Of a stretch of 64,000 nt of DNA, positions 42,397 to 54,856 are shown one piece after another (positions within the stretch are counted from its first letter, which is position 1; each line of letters begins with the position of its first letter). The notes beneath the pieces are model-generated. The model ran no database searches. It saw nothing but the letters and a program-made list of their open reading frames with translations, and was not told the DNA's origin. A program made the position numbers and the translations under genes. The stretch is from Apodospora peruviana (taxonomy: Eukaryota; Ascomycota; Sordariomycetes; Sordariales; Lasiosphaeriaceae): contig JAUEDM010000001.1 of the NCBI GenBank assembly GCA_033439685.1, positions 124,001 to 188,000 of the forward strand, written 5' to 3'.

Positions 42397-43452
42397 TCAT
42401 GGGAGACATTGGCCTATAAGAAGTTACATGTCAGTCATCCATCCCAAGACTTCACAGGATGTCGGGTTAACTTACTATACCACTGATTCGAGACCTTGCA
42501 GGTACCAGAAGCACAGGTGGTAGCTCCAGTCCAGCCCTGCCCGCCACATTGACTATAAAGCGGAGCAGTGCCACCATTCCCAGTGCCAGCTGTCGGCGTC
42601 GGCGTGACAGAGGTGACCAACGTAGTCGGCGTGGTCCCAGGATTCGGGTTCGAGTTACCAGAGCAGGTAAGAACTGGCGGCCCGGGGATCGTGTAGGCGC
42701 GTCCGCCCATAGTCGACCCGCCAGTACTATCGTAAATACTGACGAGAATGCCCGGGTCCGTGGCCGAGTACGCGCCGGGAAAGCTAACAGTGTTGGAGCC
42801 CGTGGTTGTGCCAGACCCAGTAATCTGGATCTGTGCGCATTCCATATAGAACTGGGCGGCACCTCTCGCCGATGCGCTGTGCAGAGCAATCAACTCGACA
42901 CGCATCAGGTAGTGGCCTGGCGCAATGCACGAAGGCATCGTGAAGTAGTGCCACCCGCCGTTGGCGATCATGGTGTCGACCGCCCATGTGCTGCCGCTCA
43001 GCCCGTTCTCGGCCACCTTGAACCATTTCAGTCCGGTTGTGCCGGTTGTTGCTGCGTTGTCTACTTTGGCGAGGTAGACCATGATCGGGCCTAAAAGATG
43101 AAGGGTTAGTATCTTTTCAAAGGGGTTCGGTGTGTAGATGCTCACCCTTGTGGCTTGCGGCGATGGGATTATCAGCATCGTTGGGGCCGGATGCGCCGCC
43201 AATCTCGTGGCCCCACCAGGCTCCAACCTTTGCGCCGGCTGGGATGGTGATGACATTGTTGTCCTTGTACTGAATCCCGGTGTTGCAGGCGAAGTCGGCG
43301 TGGTTGACGTTCTCGATCGGGTTGTTGCTGCTCGGGGCTCGGACACCGCTCAGCTGAGGCTGTTGTGCCCCGTTGACGGATACCCGCTGGAAGATAGAGT
43401 GAGCGCTGCCCAGGCTCACCAGGGAGAGAATGACGGCTGCGAGTCCCTTCAT
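42397..43452 (-). CDS. AA9 lytic polysaccharide monooxygenase with C-terminal CBM1
   Basis: Exons (minus strand order) 43452-43146, 43090-42476 and 42413-42397 give 312 aa. The signal peptide MKGLAAVILSLVSLGSA is followed by HSIFQRVSVNG, so His18 becomes the N-terminal copper ligand; the second brace His is His101 (ASHKGPIMVYLA) and the axial Tyr is Tyr184 (QFYMECAQ). YLMRVELIALHSA and SFPGAYSATDPGI are typical AA9 segments. A Gly/Thr/Pro linker leads to a CBM1 cellulose-binding module (YSQCGGQGWTGATTC, then ASGTCKVSNQWYSQCLP); its last residues come from the 17-nt third exon. The CBM suggests crystalline cellulose as target. A TATA-like TATAAGTA lies 69 bp upstream of the start (43521-43528, minus). 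Confidence 0.95.
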
Positions 43453-44763
43453 GTTGGCGTTGACTGTAGAGATCGGTGAGTGGTGACTGCGAAACTGAAG
43501 TTGAGGCATCCCTCAAGAGGTACTTATACACAATTATTCATCGTGACAATGGGTTGGGCAATACCACGCCGCTTAGCAGTGGCGACGACATCGAACCCGG
43601 TTTTGCCAGCAGCTTCCCTAATAGGGTTGCGGAATGTAACTCTTCGAAATTGAGGCTACCGATGCGAATAAACAATCATGCCTTGTGCTTCTCCAGGTTT
43701 TGGTGCTCGGTAATAATGACAGGGCTATTCCCTGAAATCACGGAGCTGAATCACACATTTGCAAGATTCAAGCTCGCCAGAAAAGGAGTGTAAGCAAACC
43801 ACGGACGGTCTACTCCCTAGTCTCCGCTATTCTTTTAGTCTTTCCCGGAATAGCGTCCTTGGCTGCGCGGTTTTGTTAGATTCGGTTCCGGAGTCTGGTA
43901 CCGCATGATCATCTTGGCTGGGGAAATTTCGGTCCAGATCCGTCGAATCTGGGAATCACCCAGGCTTGCGGATCCGGGGACCGCACTACCCGGTCTCCCA
44001 TGCAACCTCGCATCAGGGGTCAGACACTGGCTACAGTACGTGCTTGTCACGACGACTACTTCGAATCTAGGGTAGCTTAACGGAAATAGTCTGCCACTTT
44101 ATGATGGTGATCTGGACAAGGGTGTTGGATACTAGTTCGAGTATCATGATCTACTTAGCTATGTTCTTCAGTGTCGACTTATGCCCATGTTCTTTAGGCT
44201 TGGGTTCTTTGCGTTATTTTGGCTGACTTAGCGAGGGTAATGAGAAAGCTATAAGTTCCATGTACATATGCCCAAGAACCAGAAGGCAGAAACTCAGCGG
44301 ACGAACGGCTTTTGCACAATAGGAGTATGACCGTGCTATTCAAACTCGCTCTATACGATAGTCTGGTATTTCTCAAGCATCAAACGAACAAACGCCGGTC
44401 CGACGATCCGGCACATTGCCACACTGCTCCCCAGCTGATCACCACTTGACCGATGGTCATCCACCACTCATAAAAGGCCTTGAGCAAGGTCGCAGACAGC
44501 CTCGAAGGTAAGTTTGTGGACTCGGATGAGGGGCCTTATTGGAGATAATTCACGCCTGATAGATAAGGTCTGCAGACACAGAAACTAAGCAATAGCTCTG
44601 GAGAGTCAATCTATCTCGCTTACTGGTCCTAAGATTTCAGATGCTGGTAGATGTGTACAGAACTAAACGCCACACCAATATCAATTCCCCCATAAACCAA
44701 ACCCCTTAACGCCTAATATCTACCTGAAATACAACAAGCTTTAACCCCAACCCTCCACTTCAT
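43453..44763. other. Intergenic region upstream of the CBM1-LPMO
   Basis: 1.3 kb; promoter of the LPMO on the left, 3' side of the MGNCC gene on the right. Nothing else is identified. Confidence 0.5.
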
Positions 44764-45344
44764 TTAACGCCGTCTATGCTTCCTCTTAGCCCTAACAAAG
44801 TTCGTCTCGTCGCCATCAGGATGATACGACATGCCTTGCACGACCTGATGCCGATCGGTAATGATCCTGGCCGGTCCGGCGTCGGGATTCCCGGGGACTC
44901 TAGGTCGTCCGAACCGGTTCTGGTCGTGATGGTCGAAATTAGGGTTGGCCGAGTACGCCCACATGGTTGGCGGGTCGCGCCCCCCTTGGCCCGTCGTCCC
45001 CGGTCTTGGTGTCAGGGCGATGCTTTCCGCCGCGTAGTGGCCTTCTTGGTCGTAGTGTGCATGCGGTCGGCGTCCGCCCATCCTGTTGTGGGATGGTGCT
45101 GGCGCCGCGAGCACGACGTTGGCTGCTTGGCTTGATGAATACCGCGTGCGGCCGCCGTGGTCGTAGCGGTCTACGTGTCTGTGGACGTCGTAGTACTGCA
45201 GTAAGGAATTTAAAGGTTAGATTGGTGTCTGGTGGGTTTGGTAATGAGGGCTCGGTAAGGTAGGTAAGGTAGTACCGAGCTGCCACTCGTTTCTGAGCTG
45301 TGGTTTGACCTTCGGCCACCGCCTCCAAGGCAACAGTTACCCAT
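44764..45344 (-). CDS. Small basic/His-rich protein with N-terminal MGNCC acylation motif
   Basis: Exons 45344-45276 and 45195-44764 (minus) give 166 aa. The intron starts GTACTACC and ends TTACTGCAG; both sides keep frame. The N-terminus MGNCCLGGGGRRSNHSS is a textbook site for N-myristoylation at Gly2 with Cys4/Cys5 available for palmitoylation, which would hold the protein on the plasma or endomembrane. The remainder is hydrophilic: YYDVHRHVDRYDHGGRTRY, GGRRPHAHYDQEGHYAAES, MWAYSANPNFDHHDQNRFG, and a basic end RAKRKHRRR. No enzymatic motif is visible. An upstream in-frame ATG at 45452 would create a hydrophobic leader and lose the acylation motif, so it is less likely. Family not recognised. 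Confidence 0.7.
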
Positions 45345-46753
45345 CTTTGTTGGGTTTATGACTTCGGATACCGATGATGCACGAGAGTGCGATCCGAGAA
45401 AGAGAAGCGCTGCAAAGAAGGGAAGGAGACGAAGCTGGGCGAGAAAAAGCAACAGTAGGATAGCTTTCGAACTTCAAATAACTACTACAGGTATGTTGTA
45501 GGTTGATTTGGCCTGACCAGCAGTTTGTCTTGTTGAACGGCGATCGGTGGAAGGAATGATAGGGGCATCGGACTAGCAAGGCTTGCATGACCAGACCGAG
45601 GGAATAGTTCAATGCGAGGCATATTATACTAGCACCCTCAGCTACCTTATAATACGTTTACTAGATATTCTGTGGTCGACCGATGCGGCCTAAACTCGTT
45701 TCATACCGGATGTTGTTTCGTTCCGAATCCTCCTAGAAGCCGCGAGCAGTACTATCATTCTATTCATACCGGGTAGTATAGGTAGAACTGAGCCTTAGTC
45801 GTGCCGGTTGTCGAAACACGGCCCGGGACATACGGCCACCCTCCCCGGCCTTCTGTGGCCAGCGATGTCCGATAAGACGATACACGATTATTATCAAGAG
45901 GATTCCTTATACATCGACTGGATCAAAGCAGTAGTAAAGAAGTAAATCTGAGCTGTCATCCTTTCTCGGCCTCGTGTCGTGGCTTCGTCTCGACTTTCCG
46001 CTCGCGCGGCCGCGTCTATTTATGTTTAGCTATCTCAGCTGCTGCGATCTCCATGTCTGAAGGTGGCGGTGTCTTGAGCGGGCGGCCGCCCTCGCCGTTG
46101 CGAAGCGGCATCTGCATGACTATTCCGGAAGGACCAAAACTACCTTTTCAGGACCTCGATGGGTAGGCACTTTTTCAAACTTCTTGAGTTATCTCCCTAT
46201 GGATGTTTCCTTGTCATGTACAAGTTAACCAAACGGGAAGGATACACCAAGACGTGAAAATTGCTTCCCGTGTTAATTACAGCGCGATTACCTTGTCCGG
46301 AACCTTAGCTGAAAGATATTACCCGTAACACCAGCGCGGGGAAATAAGAATATTAGTACGGGCCCTTTGGTGCAGCTTTGGACCTATCCGGTGAGTCAGG
46401 TTGACTGTTGGTTCGAGATAAAAGAAGAAGGTCCCCTCTTGGGCGGCCCACCACGGCCTTCTACTAAACACCTTATTATAGGTCGCGACTTCCTTCAATT
46501 CAGGCCCAGAGAGGGACCCGGTGTGCGTCATCGGCCGCCGGCGGGGGGGCTACCATCACTCCTCCTGCCTCACTTAATCAGATGCAGAACATTGCATTTC
46601 AAGACAAATCTGACGCTTCTCGTCCCGCACCTCAATCTTCTTCTCCATTCTTCTTCATTGCAACGTAACGTGCTACCTTTTTCTTTTTCTTTTTTGGATC
46701 AAAACGAACCATCATCAACGATTATACGATTAGATTCGTCGCGCAACTCCACC
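45345..46753. other. Divergent intergenic region
   Basis: 1.4 kb between the MGNCC gene and the DUF3632-like gene, both starting outward. No other feature is seen; a C/T-rich leader with CTTTTTCTTTTTC precedes 46754. Confidence 0.5.
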
Positions 46754-47781
46754 ATGGAGGTCGAATGGCAAAAATTCCACTTCGTCGACGGCATCGACGT
46801 GTTCCTGTTCGACGGCTACAAGTTTTCTTCCCACCCCGGTTTATCAGCGCGCTATCCGTTCACCTACAAGCGCGCGGTGGACATTCTCAGGGACCTGGTC
46901 GAAAGCAAGATATCCGTCTCGGCGGCAGCGAGAGCTTGCATCGATATGTTCCCGACGGAAGAGGACGGTAAAGAGGATGGGCGCGGTCTTTTTGGCCACT
47001 TTCTCCTCACTATGGCGGGGCAGATACCCTACCACCACCACGGACAGGCCAAGCTCGTGCGGTTGATCATGTGTCTTTACTCGTCGGCGAAGTTTGGGAA
47101 GATAAGCGAGGCGACTTTGGTAAGTTGGTTTTCATAGAGAAGCTAGAGGGACATACAAATTGCTAATGTGAGGATGGGTATTAGGGAAAGGGATATCCCA
47201 CCTTTTACAGCATGGATCAGTTCCAGATCAGTATATACGAGAACTATGTACGTATGTATCACCCCTTCCACAGACCATTCAAGTCTCTTGACTAACGAAC
47301 CCCTCAAAAAGCTGACCTCGACGAGAGTGAGGATCGTACACCAGGGGACCCGCTGGCCTACAACCTCAACACCGCCGCCTTCTATGCCCGGCTCGCGCAG
47401 GCCGGCTTCCCCCACATGTCCTGTTACGCCGTCGCGGCGCTCAGCGACGGTCTCGAGGAGACGCACGACGAACCCCAGTACCCCCAGTACGCCGATGATC
47501 TCTACGTCAGCTTGGCGTCGCTTTGGATCAGTTACGCCGGCCAGGCTCTGTACACGCAGCTGGTGGAGACGCGGCCTGAAGACGACAAGGCGAAGAAACA
47601 CCATTACAAGCTCGGCAAGCTGTACAAAGGGCCACAGTTTGGACTTGAGCGATGGACGTTTTGGAAGAACGCGCTGCAGAGGGCTGGTGAGAATGGGAAG
47701 GCGAGAGAGCAGGCGAGGAAGTTGGCCAAAAGGGCAGGGGATCTGATGGAGGCTATTGAGCGGTGTACGCAGGAAGCCTGA
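46754..47781 (+). CDS. DUF3632-like conserved fungal protein
   Basis: Three exons, 46754-47119, 47185-47251 and 47312-47781, give 300 aa; the second intron has a GTATGT donor and a CTAAC branch. The protein is soluble and alpha-helical in character, with no signal peptide. Segments like LFGHFLLTMAGQIPYHHHGQ followed by KLVRLIMCLYSSAKFG and the later AYNLNTAAFYARLAQAGF and YADDLYVSLASLWISYAGQA match the general plan of the fungal DUF3632 family, which has no known function. The C-terminus is Lys/Arg/Glu-rich (a likely long helix, AREQARKLAKRAGDLMEAIE). The family label rests on pattern memory and needs a profile search; the gene model itself is firm. Confidence 0.8.
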
Positions 47782-49670
47782 ATTTTTGTGTCTTTTCCAT
47801 TGTCATCGTACATTGTTTTGTTTATTTCTCGGGTTATGGAGGAATACTTTGGAGTCCGGGGGTTTTGGTCTTTATTCTCTTTTTTTCCCACAAGGACGTT
47901 TCTCTATAGTGTCTATACCCACCTTAGAAGGCTATGATTGCAAGGAACATTCGGTTTGACTCCAAAGTATCTCACATGCCCCCGCAATACAAACGTACCT
48001 AGGTTGGTATATCAATTCCCATCCAGCATCTTGATTTTACTAACACTTCCCGTTCAGGTAGTTATTGGACGCCGTTTTGAGAAACTAGCCTCAGTTCATG
48101 GACGTTACCTTGGTGATTATTACTCTTATTATACAACTTAATATGTCGTTCAAATCTCACACCGATTCTGATATCGGATGATTATTAGTTCAGGACGTTG
48201 AATGCCGCGCACGCCACCAAGTTTGTGCAGCCCATCTATTGACAACTCGCTGTGAGAAATGGTGGTTGATTGACATCACAGCGTCCCATTTTTCGGTTTC
48301 CCGTCCCGCTCTCACATGGCACATTGAAATTTCCTCCAGTATCGTGCGACTGTTGCCGCATTGGGTAGCACTCATCTCAGACATACATAATACCGGGAGA
48401 TGATCTCGCGAATAATATTCTGTTGAGGCGCTCTTCGAATCTCGATTGTTTTCCTCCATTAACTGTGTTGCTGGTGGAAGGGACTGCGTGTCTGCTAACA
48501 CGCGGAATTATAATGTCAAAGCTTTCGTCTTGTCTGGTGTTTCAGACCATTTTCAGGGTTCCTATTTTTACTTCAGTTGGCAAAAAACATCAGGCGCTCA
48601 AAGCTTAGATAACTATTTCCATCCGTCCAATCTTTTGAAACTTTCACATTGTTTGGATACTTTGACTGTTTCCCTTTTGCGCCAGACCGGACGGTGATGA
48701 GAGCCCCTTTCGTCATGCCAACGTAGGGGTGTTGCACTTGCACTTGCACTGACATGGAGGCAGGCGCACGCGGCTCGGACATTGGAGGTTCGTTTTGGTA
48801 CCCGAAAGTAAACCGAACTCGTGGTCGTGCCCCTGCCGGCTTGCATTTCCGTCTGCCCGACAGCCCGTTCAGAGCTCCAGACTCTCTTGTAAAAGGGAGA
48901 ACTCTACATAAAGCTGGTAGACCGACACACCATATTTCAAGCCACCAACATCAGACTCGAAGGACCTCCCCATCTTGGTTTTTACCAACAGACGGCATCT
49001 CGGTCTGTGCGTTGCAGTTGTGAAATCCTTGTTGTGCCAGGACTAATGTAACGCTCTGACGCTCCGCACACCGGTAGCAGTGTTGTTTTCGTCGCTGTGG
49101 GCTGGCTCGGACCTCCTCCAACACTTGAACAGTTTTGAGATCGGCAAATCAGGGTTATTTTGGGCAGTGATTCTCGTCAACCTTAGGCCAATCACCCGGC
49201 AACTTATCACAGACACATGGAGTTTCCAGCTCGCTGGGGCGCTGAGCCACTTTCTTACCTAGGTACATACACGTGTATTTTGGCCCCTAGACCTTTTCTG
49301 GGAGTACTTCCCCGCGTGTTCGTTTAACGTGTGCCGTTCAATCGTCGATGGTGTGAGCTGATGCACTGCAGGCATCATCTCGGCGGCGAACCGATTGTTG
49401 CTGTTTCTGATAATCCCACCGTGCACTGCACGCGGAGAGGAGGATATATATGCAAGCCACACTCTTCTCGGTGGATGCAGGTCAAGTCTGGGTGCCGGTC
49501 ACGGTTGGTGCTCGCCATCCTGGATACCTACATATAATGAACATGTCCATCTCGGACAGCACCGCAGTCCAGTCCTTGATGTTTGCTGGGCTATTGCCTG
49601 ACCTGAACCAAAAAGAAATGATTCAACTTCAATAAATCCGTTTGTCCCTGGCAGCCTGAGCAAAGGAAAT
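47782..49670. other. Intergenic region
   Basis: 1.9 kb with only short ORFs that lack natural character. It contains the promoter of the rhodopsin-domain gene. Nothing else is identified. Confidence 0.5.
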
Positions 49671-51077
49671 ATGTCCAACTCAATGCCAGTACCTGTACCC
49701 GGGGAAAATCCCCAGCTCGACGCCGAGACGCGGGTGCCGCTTCTGATCGGCATGTCGGTCGCCTTTGTCGCCCTTTCCACTCTCGTGGTCGGTCTTCGAC
49801 TCTACACGCGCTACTTTGTTGTCAGCGCGCTTGGGCCGGACGACTTGACCATCTCCATTGCGCAGGTCTTGTCCATTGGCGTGTCTGTTGCGACGGTTTT
49901 ACGTACGTCCACCTTCCCATTGTTGGACTTCTACAAGCCCAGTTACTGACACTCGTCAACAGAAGCGAAATATGACTTGGGGCGGCATGTCTGGATGGTC
50001 AGTCCAGACGACAGCATCAGACAGTTAAAAGTTCGTTTATCACCCACCCTTACCTTCATCTCTCAGTTCCCTAACCTCTCGTATGTGTGTTAGTGCCTCT
50101 TCGCAGCAATGACAATCTACAACCTGGCGCAGATCCTCACAAAAACCTCCTTCCTCCTGCAATACAGACGCATCTTCCAAGCAGAGAAACGCACCCGCAA
50201 GATCTGTCTGTATCTGCTCATCTTCCTCGCCGCGTGGGGCATCACCCAAGAGTTCCTGGTCGGTTTCGCCTGCAACCCGGTGGCCATCTTCATCCCCAGC
50301 CAGGCGTCCGTCTGCATCTCGTCCCTAATGGTCTGGTATCTGACGTCGGTCATGAACATCGTGACCGATTTTATCGTCTTCATGGTTCCCCTGCCCGCCA
50401 TCCGCGGTCTCCAACTCCGACGCAAACAGAAACTCCTCGTGACATCTGTTTTCTGTCTCGGGTTTTTTACGTGCGTTATTAGTATTGTGCGCCTGTTTAC
50501 TTTGCATAGTGCTATTAATACGACTGACCCGACCTGGGATAATGTGCCGAGTGCATATTGGTCGGTCGTGGAGCTCAACTGTGGGATTCTGTGCGCGAGC
50601 TTGCCGCCGCTACGGCCGTTGCTGAGAAGGATGAATGTTCTTGGCTTGTCGAGGTCTGGTGGTGGTACACATACTGATGGCTACGCCCGCGATCAGAAGA
50701 GGATGAGTGGTGCTCTGAAAAGTGCGGCAAGGACTGCGACGGGCGATAGTAGTGTTATGTATCCGCTCACTGATGTCGAGAGTGGTAGCCAGGAACGGTT
50801 GAACCAGAAGGAGGAAGCCGAGGCGGGCCTCGGGACGTCGTCTTATTACTGGTCCCCAGACTATGCGAATCAACATAGTGGTGGGTTGAGCGTGGCTAAG
50901 CTGACGAACACGATTGAGGGAGGGAAAGCGGCTGTGCCGCCGGTGGATGAGGATGGTAGTGGTGATAATGGGTTTGGTGAAGCGTTGCCGGTGGTGCATG
51001 CGATCCGGGTGACGAGGGAGATTGATTCCCAGTCGGAGAAGAAGTTGCCGGCGTTGCCTGGTAGTCGGACGAGGTAA
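49671..51077 (+). CDS. Rhodopsin-domain (SAT4 family) seven-helix membrane protein
   Basis: Exons 49671-49902, 49963-50030 and 50094-51077 give 427 aa; intron 2 has a CCCTAACC branch site. It is a fungal integral membrane protein of the rhodopsin-domain family, related in layout to Pth11-like receptors but without a CFEM domain. Hydrophobic segments run from LLIGMSVAFVALSTLVVGLR through IAQVLSIGVSVATVL, AMTIYNLAQILTKTSFLLQY, ICLYLLIFLAAWGITQEFLV, MVWYLTSVMNIVTDFIVFMV and VTSVFCLGFFTCVISIVRLF to WSVVELNCGILCASLPPLRP. The family hallmarks YDLGRHVW, LQYRRIF, DFIVFMVPLPAI and the last helix with ELNCGILCASLP are all present. A Ser/Gly-rich cytosolic tail of about 130 residues follows. The ligand is unknown. 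Confidence 0.9.
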
Positions 51078-53420
51078 CAGTGGACTGACTGTGGTTACAG
51101 TTCCAATGCTTGTTATCAAGTTAGTAATAAGTAATAACAATGCAATGAATGACACAGGTATCAATCTGGATAAATTTCAAGTGAAGTGTGCATGTAAGCC
51201 CGCGTATAGATGGCAACTGACCAGTCATGTTTAGGGTTGCCTTCCGGTGCCTCCTCACGAACACTATGCAAGGCCCAATGGGATTTGGGCCTTTAGTCTC
51301 AGAAGACAGTCCATGGGCTAATAAGGGGCGTGGCGTCGTGGGGGAAAAGACAGACATAACAAGTCCCGGTTTTCCCTTCTTCTCTTCTTTCTTCTCACTG
51401 GAATTTCCAATATTCCCATAACGTGTTCGACATCGGCGACAGACTTTAATTGACACACGATCCAGTCCGTCATGACAAAGTTCATGATCAGGGGAGAGAG
51501 ACGGGGCTTTGACGACGACATGGTCGATGCCGCCCATAACCCAATCTTCACGCGGACGAAGACATACTAAAGTGTTAAAGATAGAGCCAGAAGGATGCGC
51601 GGGCTATAAATTGCAGTGCTTGTCGGCCTTTTATTTTACCAACGCATTACGAGGATCATGGTGTATCTTTAGAGGCTAAAATTGTAGTGCTTTGGGGGGG
51701 AACATCATGGCATCCTTCGGGACTAAAATTGCAGTGCTTGTCGGGCGGAGATATGGTAAGATTGCATTGCAGAGTGTTCCAAACGCCCGAAATCAACCTC
51801 ACGCTTGATAGGCTCAGTCACCGCTCCGGTTGTTTGATTGGAACAACGCATGCCACTGTAGTGTGTGCCTGGATCAAGGAGGCGTCGAGGTGAGGCCTGC
51901 GTCAAACCTGACCGAACGACCACGACAATAACGATGATGATAGCCACAACACCACAAAATGAGCGGTCTATCTGTTTCGACTGTCCGTTCTGATGTCCCG
52001 TTCTCCGGATTCTGGGCTGGGCGGCGGCGAGGTAAAAGCCTGCCGCATGTGAGCTGAGGGTAGATGAGGCGGCCGACCGGCTGACCGAGAAGGCTGCTGC
52101 GTGGTCCTCACGACGTGCGCTATTGGGTACCAGGTTTAAGGGCTCGGGAGGAATGTATTCGTGTGGCACTGGTAGCTAGCTACTTTTGGTAGACAGTGAC
52201 GTTGCACAGATTATGTTTCGGGGGTTGATGATTCCAAGAAAGGAGCCAGTAAACCAAAGTCAGTAGACTGCAGCCAAGCACGCCAAGGTACTCGGAGTTT
52301 TATATTATATCTCTGTCGCCATCATGCCATTTCGTCGTTCTCTTTTGATCAATCGCGAATCTGGATCCGAATAGGATTATATACATGCATGGATCTGTGG
52401 GGCGAGTCCGAACCTTGCATTCGGTCCACTGGGTCTGACAGGCTGAGATGCTTTGTCAGGACGCAATTCTGATTTCTGGACATCATTCATTCAACAGTTA
52501 ATGATACACCGATACACCTCGAGGGCCTTCTTTTCCTCCTCATCAACTTTAAGGCCTGAGATGGTGGTTCAGTGGCTTTTTATCTAGTTCTAGTTTGGTA
52601 ACATATGGTATAGCACCTTGGTTTGGGTCAAGACATCCATCTCTCTAATATGCGCAAGACAACTAACTCATTGACTCTACATATACCATCATATCTTACC
52701 AATCATTGACACCTGTACCTCAAAAAAACTAAAGTAGTTAGTAGCTCAATTTCAATTTCATTGAGTACCTAGGACCAGGCCACCAAGTTCCCGAGCCAGG
52801 GCCTCTCCAGATCGGGTTCTACTCATCTTCGTTCTATGGTTCAGTAAATCCTGCCAAGATCATGCAATCTTATTACATTCAGCTTGACTTCCCGTTCAGA
52901 TCTGACACCCGTCTAGAAACTCCGCTGCAGGGTTCCTTGTAATTTTAGGTATTCGGGTGTGTATGACAAGATATCTACCTACCTTGCGTATGCCTCGATT
53001 CGGATTGTGCCGCGCTCGTGCATTCCGATCCCGACTTCCTGGGTTGTCGGTCCGAGATCTAGACTCCAGCAGCACAGATAGTGCAACCTACCACTTCCAG
53101 CCTCGATATTCCAAAACATTGTGCAGCCTTTTCAACCATCCCGCGCGTGGAAATACGGTTTTTTTTCTTTTCGGTGGCGCGTTTGGTCATCATCTTAAGA
53201 CACAAATGACTGTTGTTCATATTGCCAGGAGGCGCACGGGGAAACTGGAAGGGAAGGATTCGAGTGTGTGTTTGGACAGCTGTATATAATCCGCTAGAAT
53301 TCCCGTGGTTCATTATGCGGTAGAATTCGAGAGGGAAAAAAACTGACAGGTGTGTGCGCCCAACTTTTTTTCACACAAACATTTATATTACATCACAGTA
53401 TACATAGCTCGCTCAAAACA
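51078..53420. other. Intergenic region with a dispersed short repeat
   Basis: 2.3 kb with no supported gene. Copies of the AAAATTGCAGTGCTT motif lie at 51601-51739. The right end carries the methyltransferase promoter. Nothing else is recognised. Confidence 0.5.
51601..51739 (+). repeat. Dispersed short repeat, three copies
   Basis: GGGCTATAAATTGCAGTGCT at 51601, GGCTAAAATTGTAGTGCTT at 51674 and GGACTAAAATTGCAGTGCTT at 51720, all direct. They match the motif found twice at 24400-24488. A further AACGCATGCCA block at about 51845 also recurs near 24425. Confidence 0.6.
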
Positions 53421-54856
53421 ATGGCCGTAACCAACGGCAAGAATGGGACCGTAGCACCGCCTGCCAGTACCCTCCGAGAAGACCTCCGAAAAGCCATAGC
53501 CGACCTGACCGCAGCCGTGGACGACTTCGTCGCCGACCCGGAAGCAGCAAGCCGCGGCGGCACCGCAACCCACGCACAGAGGAGTGCCATCGCGGCAGTC
53601 GCAGCACGCGCCCAGGCGCTGGTCAAGGAGCCATCCGAGCAGGGACCGGAGCTGTGCCGACAGGCCTCCATCGCCGCCTCGACTCGCCTCTTCTCGGAAT
53701 GGGGCGTCTTTGAAGCCATACCCCGGGACGGAAGTGTTACTTACACAGACCTGGCGGCCATGGTGAAGGTTGAGGAGGTGCTCATCAGTAGGTTATTGTC
53801 CCTGTTGCCACTCCTCTTGACCCCTAAATGTTCTAATCTTGTGTGTGTGTGTGTGTTCCAGTCCGCATAAGCCGCGTGCTCATCTCCGCAGGCGTGCTCG
53901 AGCGCGTCGGCACCGACAAGGTCGCCCACACCCCCAACAGCCGCATCTTTCTGGACGACAACCCAGCAGGCCACCTGTATAACCTGGCCTGGGATAACAC
54001 CTTCTTCACCTTCCCTCGACTACCTCAATATTTCGAGACGTACGGCCGCAAGGAGCCGCAGACCCTCAACCATGTCCCCGTTACCTACGCCCAGGGCAAA
54101 CCGGAGCTGGCCTACTACGACATGATTGCGCAGTCCCCTGCAAAAACGCGGACCTTCATGATGGCCATGTCGGCCATGGAGACCAGCGGCCCTACGGCTG
54201 GGGTCTACGACTTTAGCTGGGTGGTGTCTCTGCTACGCTCTGGACATATCGCGGCCGATAGACCGGTGCTGGTTGACGTCGGCGGCGCCAAGGGACACGC
54301 CATCAAGGCTATTGTCGGCGAGTTCCCTCAGCTTCCGCTCAAGAGGCTCATCTTGCAAGACGGACCGGCGGTCATCGAAAGTGCCGTTGCCATGGATGAG
54401 CCTGAGTTGAGAGGTGTGAAGAAGATGGCTGTGGATTTCCATGCCGAGCAGCCTGTCAAAGGTACAGTACCCTTTCTCTCTATCTTGTCCCGTGTTTTTG
54501 GTCATGACTTGCTGACGCAGTGGATTGGATTGTTATTAGGAGCGCTGCTGTATTTCATCCGTCGGTGCTTGCACAATTACAGCGATCAAGTGTGCATCAA
54601 TATCCTCAAGAATCTTGTTGATGCCATGGCCGATGATAGCAAGGTGCTCATCATGGAGGATGTGATCGAGGATCCGCCGCCCGAGTATGTGCCTTTCATG
54701 GACTTTGTCATGCTCACGTTTGCTGGCAAGCAGCGGACGATGAGTAATTGGGAGAAGGTGATCTCGGGGGCTGGGCTCAAGATCTCGTCCATATCGACGG
54801 CCAAGGGTCCGTGGACGATTTCTGTTATGGAGTGTGTCAAGGCGGCAGCGCTATAG
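53421..54856 (+). CDS. SAM-dependent O-methyltransferase (COMT-like)
   Basis: Exons 53421-53787, 53862-54461 and 54540-54856 give 427 aa. Enzymes of this type (PF00891) methylate hydroxyl groups of small aromatic molecules, often in fungal secondary metabolism. The N-terminal half has the winged-helix dimerisation part (RLFSEWGVFEAIP; ISRVLISAGVLERVG with RISRVLIS). The SAM motif is VLVDVGGAKGHAIKAIVGEFP near residue 257, followed by LILQDGPAVIESA. The segment VDFHAEQPVKGALLYFIRRC leads to LHNYSD near 333, where the His is the expected catalytic base. KVLIMEDVI and GKQRTMSNWEKVISGAGL complete the fold. Intron 1 contains a (GT)n tract. No other biosynthetic gene lies next to it, so a cluster cannot be claimed. 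Confidence 0.92.

Noticed and set aside
48190..48501. 103-codon minus-strand ORF
   Set aside because: Looks partly protein-like but has no homology I recognise and no supporting exon or start context.
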